A stretch of 9,877 bases of DNA from Planctomycetia bacterium (GCA_009936695.1 JAACEA010000172.1:1-9877), one strand, 5' to 3'. Shown: positions 1-7,221, counted from the first letter of the stretch. Notes: generated by a model from the sequence alone, not told the origin. Made by a program: numbers and translations.

Positions 1-267
1 GATTCGGATCGCCGATTCGACCTGGCCCGGCGCCCCGGGAGGGGTGTGAATCGTTCGTACGAGGGTGGCGGCCGAGGGCAGGATCGCGAGGACCTTGCCG
101 CACTGCGCCGCTTCGAGATGGCCACGGAGATCCCCCGGATCACACCAGACGAGGGATTCGATCGCCTTGGAGCCGTTCCCGCGGACCATCATCACCCGAT
201 AACCATCACCGCGTCTGCGGCAGACGGCCATGAGGTTCGGGTCGAATTCGATGCGTCGCTTGGACAT
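1..267 (-). CDS. GspL/PilM-like assembly protein, N-terminal part (cut by window edge)
   Basis: An open frame starts with ATG at 267, directly after the gspK TGA (268-270), and stays open for 89 codons to the window edge. It begins MSKRRIEFDPNLMAV. The stretch KVLAILPSAATLVRTIHTPP followed by a polar 'GQVESAIRI' resembles the N-terminal part of GspL and PilM, where a Leu-Pro turn, an Arg and a Pro-Pro element precede a helix. GspL is the cytoplasmic actin-like and membrane protein that docks GspE to the T2SS platform; PilM is its type IV pilus counterpart. Position right after gspK is where gspL sits in classical gsp operons, and this supports the call more than the short sequence does. A purine-rich GAGAAG lies 5 nt before the ATG. 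Without the C-terminal membrane and ferredoxin-like parts, GspL and PilM cannot be told apart. Confidence 0.6.
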   Translation of the reverse strand, partial: MSKRRIEFDPNLMAVCRRRGDGYRVMMVRGNGSKAIESLVWCDPGDLRGHLEAAQCGKVLAILPSAATLVRTIHTPPGAPGQVESAIRI

Positions 268-1683
268 TCAGTCTTCTCGGTACTCGATGATCTTCACCGG
301 CAGGGTTGAACGATCGACCACCGCGTGGATTTCAATTTCCTGTCCGGTCCGGGAGATTCCCCGGCTGGAGATCGAATACACCCACCCGGTGACATCGAGT
401 TGGTCGGCGACCGTCGAGAGCAGGTCGGGATCGATCCGACGAACTTCCAGAAGGTCCACGATACTCGTGATTCCCTCGGCTCGCGACTGACGCAGGGCGA
501 GGATCGATTCCGCGATCGCGGGATCGTTGTCGAAGATGAGCGCGAGCACGTCGGGGCCCGCGGTGTTGAGGTTCACCTTCCCGGGGATCCGCTCCGGACC
601 GGAGTAATCCGTCATCGTGCACTCGGCGAAGATCGCCTTGAGTTGTTCGGTGTCGAGGGCGGAAACGCCCTCATCGTCCGATCCGCCTCGACTGTTCCGC
701 GAGGTTCGTCCGGTCGATCGTCCGCGACTTCCGCCGGTCTGCTGGGCGGGCTGCCCGACCAGTTCGCCGAGGTCGACCGAAAGCAGAGGCCCCATGACCC
801 CGTTCGCCGTCTCGGCGAACGCCATCAGGGCGTTGGCCTGGGCCTCGTCCACACCCGTGACCTCCATGACCTCCGCGCTGTCGGCGTCGGCGGTGAGGCG
901 GATCTTCGGGAAACCGGAGCGTCCGAGCGGCGAGTCCGTGCTGCGTGCCGTGAGGTATCCCGCCCAGCCGACGTCGAGTCGGCCATCGGCGTCGTCGTCG
1001 GGGGTGGCGTTCTCGCCGTCGTCCTCGTTCCCGTCGAGTCGGTTGTTGAGGTTCCAGTCCTCGCCCCGGACGTATTCGGGCCACGCTCCGGCGACCAGTT
1101 CGAGTTCCGTGATCGATTTGAACGGAGCGTTTCTCGGGACGTACCCGAGATCCCGACCTTCGTAGAAACTCCGTTCCGCCCCGATCCCCTGGACCTCCTC
1201 GTCCTCGTCCCGCCAGTCGAGGATCGAATCGACGGTGTCGATGCTCATCTCCGGCAGTTCGCCGAGCTGCAGCTTGGTGATCGAGTTGATGTTCATCCGC
1301 GAGTGAAGATCGAGCGGCCCACGAAACTCCTCGCCCTCGGCGACGTGCCGGATGTCCCACGTGCCGGTTTCGAGCGAGCCCGTCCAGTCGAACTCGAGGT
1401 CGCGGACGACCGCCATCGGATCGTCGACATCCGGGGTCTCGGTGTGTCGGGCGAGGGTCGCGATGATCCGTTCGATGCCCGCGCGAGCCGCCCAGCGAGC
1501 CTGGACCCGTCCCACCGCGGACTGGCCGAGCACGGTGGTGCGCCAGGGGACCATCTGCGTCGCCGCGACGATGACCGAGGCGATGGCGATCGACCAGAGC
1601 ACCACGATCGTGGCGGAACCTCTGGCAACGCCCGTCCGTGCGTCACTCCTCCGGTCGTGTCGACGTCGAGCTCTCGTGATCAC
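268..1683 (-). CDS. gspK: Minor pseudopilin GspK of the type II secretion system
   Basis: GspK caps the pseudopilus tip with GspI and GspJ. The 471-residue product starts with GTG at 1683, which overlaps the gspJ TGA by 4 nt (GTGA). A basic leader ends at Arg21-Gly22, followed by a hydrophobic helix SATIVVLWSIAIASVIVAA. The +5 residue is Val, not Glu, as is usual for GspK. Family hallmarks are the NINSITK segment (about 131-137), SILDWRDEDE (153-162), a GAE...Y element (168-174), RNAPFKSITELELV (184-197) and a later helix-hairpin-helix-like GKVNLNTAGPDVLAL (368-382). At 209-240 are two Asp/Asn-rich loops with EF-hand spacing, probably calcium sites. At 317-338 is a Gly/Ser/Arg-rich linker. 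The length is well above the roughly 320-330 residues usual in Proteobacteria, mainly through these insertions. No strong ribosome binding site is visible, so translation is probably coupled to gspJ. Confidence 0.9.
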   Translation of the reverse strand: MITRARRRHDRRSDARTGVARGSATIVVLWSIAIASVIVAATQMVPWRTTVLGQSAVGRVQARWAARAGIERIIATLARHTETPDVDDPMAVVRDLEFDWTGSLETGTWDIRHVAEGEEFRGPLDLHSRMNINSITKLQLGELPEMSIDTVDSILDWRDEDEEVQGIGAERSFYEGRDLGYVPRNAPFKSITELELVAGAWPEYVRGEDWNLNNRLDGNEDDGENATPDDDADGRLDVGWAGYLTARSTDSPLGRSGFPKIRLTADADSAEVMEVTGVDEAQANALMAFAETANGVMGPLLSVDLGELVGQPAQQTGGSRGRSTGRTSRNSRGGSDDEGVSALDTEQLKAIFAECTMTDYSGPERIPGKVNLNTAGPDVLALIFDNDPAIAESILALRQSRAEGITSIVDLLEVRRIDPDLLSTVADQLDVTGWVYSISSRGISRTGQEIEIHAVVDRSTLPVKIIEYRED

Positions 1684-2687
1684 GTCTGGCCGCCGTTGAT
1701 TCGGTTCGTCATGCCGCCTCGTCCCGTCGATTGCGAGGGGGTGACGTCGAATCCGCTGGGTTGGAATCGACCGGGAGCACCACGACCGCCGCCGCGACCC
1801 TCGCCACGGCCACCGCCCTCGCCACGGCCGGGGCCGCCACGGTTTCCCGCGCCGCGACCGCCCGGCCGGCCGAAATCCTGATTGCCACGTTCGCCGCCCA
1901 TGCCTTCGCCCCCGGTCGGGTCGAGCACGCCACCACCCGCATCGGTCTCGGGATCCTCGATGTCCGCTTCCTCTTCCTCCTCTTCCTCCGGCTCGTAGTA
2001 GGGAGGAATGATCCGATCCACGGCGACGTGGGTCTTGAGGGTGACGAGGCCGTTCCCGTCCCTTTCGATGGTCCCGCCGTCCTCACCGGAAGCGGTGATG
2101 GTGATGCGGAAGCCCCACGGGAGTCCGTCGAGATCCGAATCCCATTCGTCGTACCACTCGAGGCCGTCGTACGCCTCGATCTTGAATCCGACCACCCCTT
2201 CGGCCATCGGCGTCGCGACGCCCCCGCCCGCGGGGATGTCGTCGGGGACGGGATCGCGCCGTTGCCACAGCGTGGTGCCGTACCGATCCTCGTCCACGCG
2301 GTACTGCGTCTCGTATTCGCCGCCTTCACCGTTGTAGTCGATGTCCCCGAGGGGTTCGAGCCGGGTGTTGAACACGAGGATTTCGTCTCGATCGAGGTCG
2401 AGACGACTTCCGAGCCGGATGGTGCGTCCGCCGTCGTACAGCAGCACGCGGGTGTGGAAGAGGTCCGCGTCGCGAAGGATCGAGGAAAGATCCCGGCGAA
2501 CGGCGTCCAGCGCCGAGTCCGCCCGTAGGTACGCCTGGAGCCTGGTCCGCGAGATCGCCCTCGCCCGCCCGACCTGCGACAGCGTGGACACGATGGTCAC
2601 GAGAACCAGCGCTGCGATCACGCCGGCGAGGACGAGTTCGACCAGCGTGAACCCTCGTCGAATTCTAGAGATCGTATGCCTCTTCAT
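1680..2687 (-). CDS. gspJ: Minor pseudopilin GspJ-like, with long acidic and RG-rich tail
   Basis: This is a 335-residue pseudopilin. The 12-residue leader MKRHTISRIRRG is followed by FTLVELVLAGVIAALVL, so the cleavage site Gly12|Phe13 and Glu17 at +5 are intact. The globular part (about 45-230) fits GspJ in size and position, with a DAVRRDLSSIL helix and strands such as EILVFNTRLEPL and GFKIEAYDGLEW. Position between gspI and gspK supports GspJ over other minor pilins. The ATG at 2687 lies inside the end of gspI (23 nt overlap) and has a good GAGAGG site 6 nt upstream. The C-terminal 100 residues are unusual: a run of seven Glu at 234-240 within an acidic stretch, then a Gly/Arg-rich segment at about 266-307, then a polar end. 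The RG tail is not a GspJ feature that I know. It is read through in frame to the coupled gspK start, so it looks real and not a frameshift artefact. Confidence 0.85.
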   Translation of the reverse strand: MKRHTISRIRRGFTLVELVLAGVIAALVLVTIVSTLSQVGRARAISRTRLQAYLRADSALDAVRRDLSSILRDADLFHTRVLLYDGGRTIRLGSRLDLDRDEILVFNTRLEPLGDIDYNGEGGEYETQYRVDEDRYGTTLWQRRDPVPDDIPAGGGVATPMAEGVVGFKIEAYDGLEWYDEWDSDLDGLPWGFRITITASGEDGGTIERDGNGLVTLKTHVAVDRIIPPYYEPEEEEEEEADIEDPETDAGGGVLDPTGGEGMGGERGNQDFGRPGGRGAGNRGGPGRGEGGGRGEGRGGGRGAPGRFQPSGFDVTPSQSTGRGGMTNRINGGQT

Positions 2688-3132
2688 AACGCGCCTCTCG
2701 ATCGATGGGTTCCTGGGGCTCTCGGATGGGATCCGGCTCTTCGCCGAGTTTCGCCGCGATGAGGGTCTCGCATTCGTAGGTGCGCCCGGTGTCGTGCGTG
2801 ACGACCGCGAGCACTTCGTAGGGTTCGCCGACGCCCGGGTCGGAGATCCGGATTCGGTACTCGAATTCCTCGTATGGATAGTCCCCGCGTCCCGCGGAGG
2901 AGTGCAGATCCTGGTAATCGGCGGGGCCTTCGAGCAGGACCTCGCTCAGCAGGCTGTCGAGCATTCCGGCGGCAAGGACCTTGATCTCGCCTTCCCGCTG
3001 GGCCTCGAGGGAACGCGAGGTGAGGGAGAACAGGGTCGCGAGTCCGATCGCGAGGATCACGCCGGCGATCACCACGTCGAGCAGCGCGAACCCCGGCCTT
3101 CCGTTCGCTCGGTTTCGGTGCAGGGACGACAT
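2665..3132 (-). CDS. gspI: Minor pseudopilin GspI-like
   Basis: This is a 155-residue pseudopilin from ATG at 3132. A GTG at 3135 is the alternative and adds one residue; the ATG fits the GGAGG site better. The leader MSSLHRNRANGRPG ends at a Pro-Gly|Phe junction, followed by FALLDVVIAGVILAIGLATLF. The +5 position is Asp19, where nearly all pseudopilins except GspK carry Glu. The rest matches the small GspI fold: a helix RSLEAQREGEIKVLAAGMLD with the usual Ala/Met pattern, then short strands (FEYRIRIS, YEVLAVVTH). The end is charged (EEPDPIREPQEPIDREARYEE). The ATG shares one base with the gspH stop (TGATG), and the end overlaps gspJ by 23 nt, so tight translational coupling is expected. GspI is the usual first partner of GspJ and GspK in the tip complex. 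Assignment rests on leader, size and gene order. Confidence 0.82.
   Translation of the reverse strand: MSSLHRNRANGRPGFALLDVVIAGVILAIGLATLFSLTSRSLEAQREGEIKVLAAGMLDSLLSEVLLEGPADYQDLHSSAGRGDYPYEEFEYRIRISDPGVGEPYEVLAVVTHDTGRTYECETLIAAKLGEEPDPIREPQEPIDREARYEEAYDL
2694..2699 (-). promoter_or_regulatory. Ribosome binding site of gspJ
   Basis: The minus strand reads GAGAGG here, 6 nt before the ATG at 2687. It lies inside the last codons of gspI and supports that ATG as the gspJ start, giving a 12-residue prepilin leader. Confidence 0.65.
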
Positions 3133-3719
3133 CACCAGTCCTCCCGATCGGCGCCGATCTCACCGAGGTCCGTCCGTTCCCGCAGGTAGGGCGGATCAGG
3201 GTCACCATCCCGGATGATCACGGGCCCGAGGCCGTGGGGAAGCAGGGCGATGTCGGCGCCGTCGCCGGTCTCCGATTCGATCCGGATGCGGATGTCGGGT
3301 CGGAGTCCGCTGGACGTCGAGGAGATGAACCAATCCGTGGGATCCAGGGCGGCGCCGTCGACCGTCACCCGGGTGAATTCGATGAACTCGGGAAGGATCA
3401 GGGAAGGCGCCATCGTGAGCGGGCGCCATTCACTGGCCTTGTCGTCGGTCTCCCGGAGCTGGAAGACGTCGAGACGCCGGTTCGCCGCGGTGTAGCTCAA
3501 TGCGACGAGTTTCTGATCGGTCGATTCGGTGAAGGCGAATGCCGCGAACGCCGTTCCGACCCCTTCCACCACGACGTCCAGTTCCCCGCGTGCGATCCCG
3601 CTCATTCGGGGCACGAGCATCGTTCCGAGCAAGACGAGCAGCACCGCCGCGATGATCACCTCGATGAGGCTGAATCCGCGGCGGTGGCGTGTTCGAGGTT
3701 GGGCGGGAGCGGTCTGCAG
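3132..3719 (-). CDS. gspH: Minor pseudopilin GspH-like, with no ordinary start codon
   Basis: The frame carries a textbook prepilin site: RTRHRRG then FSLIEVIIAAVLLVLLGTMLVP, with Glu at +5. The region between the gspG stop (3741-3743) and this site holds no ATG, GTG or TTG in any frame. The only near-cognate codon in frame is CTG at 3717-3719, which would give a 15-residue leader and a 195-residue protein. The first standard start is GTG at 3659, but it falls right after Glu+5 and would remove the cleavage site and half the helix, so I reject it. No clear ribosome binding site precedes the CTG. The remainder fits GspH: DVVVEGVGTAFAAFAF after the helix, then beta strands such as RRLDVFQLRET and PDIRIRIESETG. 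The stop overlaps the gspI start. Other explanations are a sequencing indel, reinitiation, or readthrough from gspG, whose TGA is in the same frame. Product assignment is firmer than the start. Confidence 0.75.
   Translation of the reverse strand: MQTAPAQPRTRHRRGFSLIEVIIAAVLLVLLGTMLVPRMSGIARGELDVVVEGVGTAFAAFAFTESTDQKLVALSYTAANRRLDVFQLRETDDKASEWRPLTMAPSLILPEFIEFTRVTVDGAALDPTDWFISSTSSGLRPDIRIRIESETGDGADIALLPHGLGPVIIRDGDPDPPYLRERTDLGEIGADREDW
3139..3145 (-). promoter_or_regulatory. Ribosome binding site deciding the gspI start
   Basis: The minus strand reads GGGAGGA. From GGAGG it is 4 nt to the GTG at 3135 and 7 nt to the ATG at 3132, so the ATG is the more likely start. Confidence 0.65.
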
Positions 3720-3740
3720 GGCGAGAAGTTCCGGAACGAG

Positions 3741-4244
3741 TCAGCGCTTGCCGTGGATGATGTCGTCTTCGCCGCCGAACTTCTTGTCCGGTCCATAGCT
3801 CATGACGTCGAATTCGATGTTCTGTTCACCGGGAATGATGATTTCGTAGGGAGTCCCCCAGGGGTCGATCAGGTCCGCGGAATTCTCGAGGTACGGATCG
3901 TCGCCGTCGAGGAGGACTTCGAGGGTGAAGTCGTCGTCGATGTTGCCCGTGGTGTTCTGCGTGATGTACAGGCGCACGGCGTTGGCGAGGCTGTTGACCT
4001 CGGCGACCGCCTTGTCCTCGTTCGCTCCGGCGAGGAACCGGGTCAGTCTCGGCACGACGAGCGTCGCGAGGAGCGCGACGATGGTCACCGCGATGATGAC
4101 CTCGAGGAGGCTGAAGCCTCGTCGCGGAGCGTGGATACGGGACGTTGCGTGTCGGGAAGTGGTGCGGTTCATTGCGTGTCGGTCCATGTCGTGGGACGGG
4201 CCGAAGGCCCTTGAGGAGGCGGAATCAACGGTGATGATATTCAT
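3741..4244 (-). CDS. gspG: Major pseudopilin GspG of the type II secretion system
   Basis: GspG is the subunit that polymerises into the pseudopilus. After a basic leader ending PRRG the mature N-terminus is FSLLEVIIAVTIVALLATLVVP, with Glu at +5. Then come NEDKAVAEVNSLANAVRLYI, which matches the family helix, and the signature block DPWGTPYEIIIPGE, FDVMSYGPDKKFGGEDDI. In known GspG this last block carries calcium ligands, and its Asp/Glu residues are kept here. I chose ATG at 4244 because it overlaps the gspF TGA as ATGA, the usual sign of coupling. It gives 167 residues and a 43-residue leader, which is long. ATGs at 4187 and 4172 would give leaders of 24 and 19 residues but have no visible ribosome binding site. 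The stop TGA (3741-3743) is followed by C and then by the gspH frame without shift. Confidence 0.88.
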   Translation of the reverse strand: MNIITVDSASSRAFGPSHDMDRHAMNRTTSRHATSRIHAPRRGFSLLEVIIAVTIVALLATLVVPRLTRFLAGANEDKAVAEVNSLANAVRLYITQNTTGNIDDDFTLEVLLDGDDPYLENSADLIDPWGTPYEIIIPGEQNIEFDVMSYGPDKKFGGEDDIIHGKR

Positions 4245-5461
4245 CGGCCCCCGGCGACCGCCTGCTGCATCTCGAGGAGGGGAAGCAGGATGGCGGCGAG
4301 GACGAAGGCGGCGACGCAGGCCATCACGACCAGCATCGCCGGTGGGAGCGCCTTGCTGAAGATCTTGAGGCTGTTGTTCACCTGGCGATCGAACGCCGAA
4401 GCGGCGTGGAGGAGCATCCCTTCCAGCCGGCCGGATCGTTCTCCGATGTTGACGATCTGGACGAGGAGCGGTGGAAAGTGGCCGCATCGTTCGAGCGGCG
4501 TGGCGAGCGAGCCGCCGGTGGTGACGCGTTCCCGAACCTCGTCGATCGCGTCCATCATCACCGTGTTGCCGAGCGTGTCCCGGACGATCCCGAGTGACGT
4601 CAGGATCGGGATGCCGGCGGCGCAGAGCGTGCCGAGGGTCCGGGTGAACCGGGCCACTGCGATGTCACGAAGAAGCGTGCCGAGGAGGGGGACCTTCAGG
4701 AGAAAGCCGTCGACCTTGCGTCGGTTCGCGGGGACCGCGGTCCAGGCCCGCCAGCCGAAGAAGCCGCCGATCGCACCGGCGATCATGAGCCACCACCAGG
4801 CCCCGACGAAGTCGGCGACCGCGAGCAGGACCTGCGTCGGCCAGGGGAGCGGCACGTCCTGGGCCTGCAGCGGCACCATCAGTTTCGGAAGGAGCACCGT
4901 GACGAAGATCACCACGCTGATCGCCATGATGACCATCACGATCATCGGGTAGATCGTCGCCCCGACCAGTTCCCGCCGGACCTCGACGCTGCGTTCGAGA
5001 AGGTCGGAGAGCTGGTGCAGCACCTCGTGCATCTTCCCGGAGGCGTCCGCGGCGCGGATCATGCCGACGACCATGTCGTCGAACGGGCCCCCGTACTCCT
5101 TGCAGGCCTCGTGCAGGGGACGACCCGACTCCACACGTGCGATGAGGAAGTCGAGGATGACCTCCTGTCGGACGTTCGCAGCCTGCCGACGCACGGTGAC
5201 GAGTCCCTGCATCAGGGGCAGTCCCGCTTCGATCGCGGTGGCGAGTTCGCGCATGAGATTGGCGAGCTCGACCGCGGAGATCGAGGGGCGGCTCTTCGAG
5301 TCGATGACCGCCGCCGCCTCCTCGGTGGACTCGACGATCTCCGTCGCCTGTCGACCGAGGGCGCGGATCCGGTCCACGGCGCCGGCTCGCGACGTGGCCG
5401 TGACGGTCCCCGACACCTTCTGGCCCTGTTCGTCGATTCCCTGATATGCGAATGCCGGCAT
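4241..5461 (-). CDS. gspF: Inner-membrane platform protein GspF
   Basis: GspF is the polytopic platform protein that couples GspE to pseudopilus assembly. The 406-residue length is normal for the family. The start MPAFAYQGIDEQGQKVSGTV is typical. Two copies of the T2SS-F domain are visible: the first at about 60-190 (LANLMRELATAIEAGLPLMQ, then GGPFDDMVVGMIRAADASGK) and the second at about 265-395 (ARFTRTLGTLCAAGIPILTS, then FPPLLVQIVNIGERSGRLEG). Membrane segments lie near 171-195, 219-240 and 373-397. The ATG at 5461 is 6 nt after the gspE stop, and its own stop overlaps the gspG start (ATGA). Archaeal and pilus homologues (PilC) share the fold; the neighbouring gspG-K genes decide for GspF. 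Confidence 0.94.
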   Translation of the reverse strand: MPAFAYQGIDEQGQKVSGTVTATSRAGAVDRIRALGRQATEIVESTEEAAAVIDSKSRPSISAVELANLMRELATAIEAGLPLMQGLVTVRRQAANVRQEVILDFLIARVESGRPLHEACKEYGGPFDDMVVGMIRAADASGKMHEVLHQLSDLLERSVEVRRELVGATIYPMIVMVIMAISVVIFVTVLLPKLMVPLQAQDVPLPWPTQVLLAVADFVGAWWWLMIAGAIGGFFGWRAWTAVPANRRKVDGFLLKVPLLGTLLRDIAVARFTRTLGTLCAAGIPILTSLGIVRDTLGNTVMMDAIDEVRERVTTGGSLATPLERCGHFPPLLVQIVNIGERSGRLEGMLLHAASAFDRQVNNSLKIFSKALPPAMLVVMACVAAFVLAAILLPLLEMQQAVAGGR

Positions 5462-5467
5462 GGTCGG

Positions 5468-7201
5468 TCAAGCCCCGAAATCGTCGACGTCCTGGGTGGC
5501 CCGAAGGACCTCCTCAGGCGTGGTGAGTCCATCGATCGCCTTGCGGATCCCGTCCTCGCGCATGGTCACGAAGTCCTCGCCGAGCATCGTGCGAAGCTCC
5601 ATGAGTGATCGCCCCTCGGAGATTCCGGCCCGCAGCGTGGGCGAGATCCTGATGAGTTCGTAGAAACCAAGACGGCCGCGGAATCCGGTGTTCGAGCACT
5701 TCTCGCAGCCGGTCCCGACGTACATCATGCCCTCGAGGCGGTCCGTCTCCTCGGGCGGCAGCCGATGCCGCAGATCCTCCGGCATCGGAACCCGCGTCTT
5801 GCAGTGGGTGCAGATCCGCCGGCCGAGTCGTTGGGCGAGCAGGCCTTCCAGGACCGACGCGACGAGGTAGGGCTCGGCTCCCATGTCGATCATTCGTCCG
5901 ACGGAGGAGATCGCATCGTTGGTGTGCAGGGTCGAGAACACGAGGTGACCGGTGAGGGCCGATCGAATCACGATGTCGACGGTCTCGGCATCACGGATCT
6001 CGCCGACGAAGATCACGTCGGGGTCCTGGCGGAGGATTGAACGAAGCCCCGAGGCGAAGGTGAGTCCGCGCTTCGGGTTGACGGGGATCTGGTTGATTCC
6101 CGAGAGCTCGTATTCGACCGGATCCTCGATGGTGATGATCTTCTTGCGGGGGTCGTACAGCTTGCTGAGGCCGGCGTAGAGGGAGGTCGTCTTTCCCGAG
6201 CCGGTGGGGCCGGTGACCAGGACCAGTCCGTGCGGCTTCGCGATCAACCGGTCCATCGTGTCCCGATCGCGCTCGGCCATTCCGAGGCTCTTGAGATCGA
6301 GGGGAAGCGATGACTTGTCGAGAATTCGCATCACGACCGACTCGCCGTACAACGTCGGCACCGTCGAGACGCGGATGTCCACCTTGCGGCCCTCGAATCG
6401 CAGCGAGATGTGGCCGTCCTGGGGCACGTACCGCTCGGCGATGTTCATGTGGGCCATGATCTTGATTCGACCGACGAGCGCGGCCTGGAGGTGCTTCGGC
6501 GGGGAGGGCTGCTCGCGGAGCACTCCGTCCACCCGGTACTTGACCTTGAGTTCGTCTTCGAAGGGTTCGACGTGGACGTCGCTCGTCCGCGACTGGATCG
6601 CTTCGAGGAGCAGCAGGTTCACGAGGTTGATCAGCGACGGCTGCTCCGCCATCTGATGGACGTCGTCGGCTTCGATCGCGTCGAGGTTGTGTTCGGTCTC
6701 GGTCGCGATGTCGTCGTCGGCCGCGAGACTCTCCGCCATGCGGGCCGCGGTGGTTCCGTAGGCGGCCTTCATCAGCTCGGCGAAGAGCGCCGGCTCGAGG
6801 CCGATCCGCACCACTTCGCGGGAGGTCCTGATCGCCACTTCGTCGACCGCCTCGGTATCGAGCGGATCGAGCATCACCACCGTCACGCGACCGGGCTCGA
6901 GGGTGATCGGGACCACGCGGAGTCGGACGGAGACCTCGGGCGGGAGCACTTCCGTGGCTTCCGTCTCGAACTCGGGGATCCGGTCCAGCATCTGGATGCC
7001 CAGGAGTCGCAGGCGATCGAGATCCGGACCGACGGGCACCGTTTCCGGCGAGGAGTCGCCGGGAATCTCCAGCGTGATCTCGGGCGCAGCGGCTTCCTCA
7101 TCCCCCCCGAAGGTGGTCGAGGACTCGAAACGCGGTTCTTCGCCGATCTGTTCGCTCACGAGGGTGTCGCTTCCTGATGGTGCCGGGGGGCGATGCGGCA
7201 C
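5468..7201 (-). CDS. gspE: Secretion ATPase GspE
   Basis: GspE is the cytoplasmic hexameric ATPase that powers the T2SS. The 577-residue product has an acidic, probably disordered N-terminus (1-60), then a GspE N-terminal (MshEN-like) domain at about 62-150 beginning LRLLGIQMLDRIPEF. The motor follows, with TSDVHVEP (206-213), Walker A GPTGSGKT (331-338), Asp box ITIEDPVEY (356-364), Walker B DPDVIFVGEIRD (393-404) and His box TGHLVFSTLHTND (417-429). A zinc-binding four-Cys module is present as C464-x2-C467 and C499-x2-C502. All catalytic elements appear intact. The start is GTG at 7201; a second GTG 14 codons in (before SEQIGEE) is possible, with an AGGAAG about 10 nt upstream of it. PilB and GspE share this architecture; the operon favours GspE. 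Confidence 0.95.
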   Translation of the reverse strand: MPHRPPAPSGSDTLVSEQIGEEPRFESSTTFGGDEEAAAPEITLEIPGDSSPETVPVGPDLDRLRLLGIQMLDRIPEFETEATEVLPPEVSVRLRVVPITLEPGRVTVVMLDPLDTEAVDEVAIRTSREVVRIGLEPALFAELMKAAYGTTAARMAESLAADDDIATETEHNLDAIEADDVHQMAEQPSLINLVNLLLLEAIQSRTSDVHVEPFEDELKVKYRVDGVLREQPSPPKHLQAALVGRIKIMAHMNIAERYVPQDGHISLRFEGRKVDIRVSTVPTLYGESVVMRILDKSSLPLDLKSLGMAERDRDTMDRLIAKPHGLVLVTGPTGSGKTTSLYAGLSKLYDPRKKIITIEDPVEYELSGINQIPVNPKRGLTFASGLRSILRQDPDVIFVGEIRDAETVDIVIRSALTGHLVFSTLHTNDAISSVGRMIDMGAEPYLVASVLEGLLAQRLGRRICTHCKTRVPMPEDLRHRLPPEETDRLEGMMYVGTGCEKCSNTGFRGRLGFYELIRISPTLRAGISEGRSLMELRTMLGEDFVTMREDGIRKAIDGLTTPEEVLRATQDVDDFGA

Positions 7202-7221
7202 CGCCCCAGAATTTCCTGGTT

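Noticed and set aside
325..1881. 518-codon open frame on the plus strand opposite gspK and gspJ
   Set aside because: It is rich in Arg, Val, Asp and Pro with no domain pattern, and lies antisense to clear gspK and gspJ. Long antisense frames are common in GC-rich genes.
1767..1892. Frameshift or pseudogene in the low-complexity end of gspJ
   Set aside because: The frame continues without a stop to a TGA that overlaps the gspK start as GTGA, as expected for an intact gene.
3132..3659. GTG at 3659 as the gspH start
   Set aside because: It would remove the RRG|FSLIE processing site and half the membrane helix that are plainly encoded upstream.
4245..4487. N-terminal extension of gspG into gspF
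   Set aside because: The residues are Arg/Pro-rich out-of-frame translation of gspF, and the ATGA-coupled start explains the gene.
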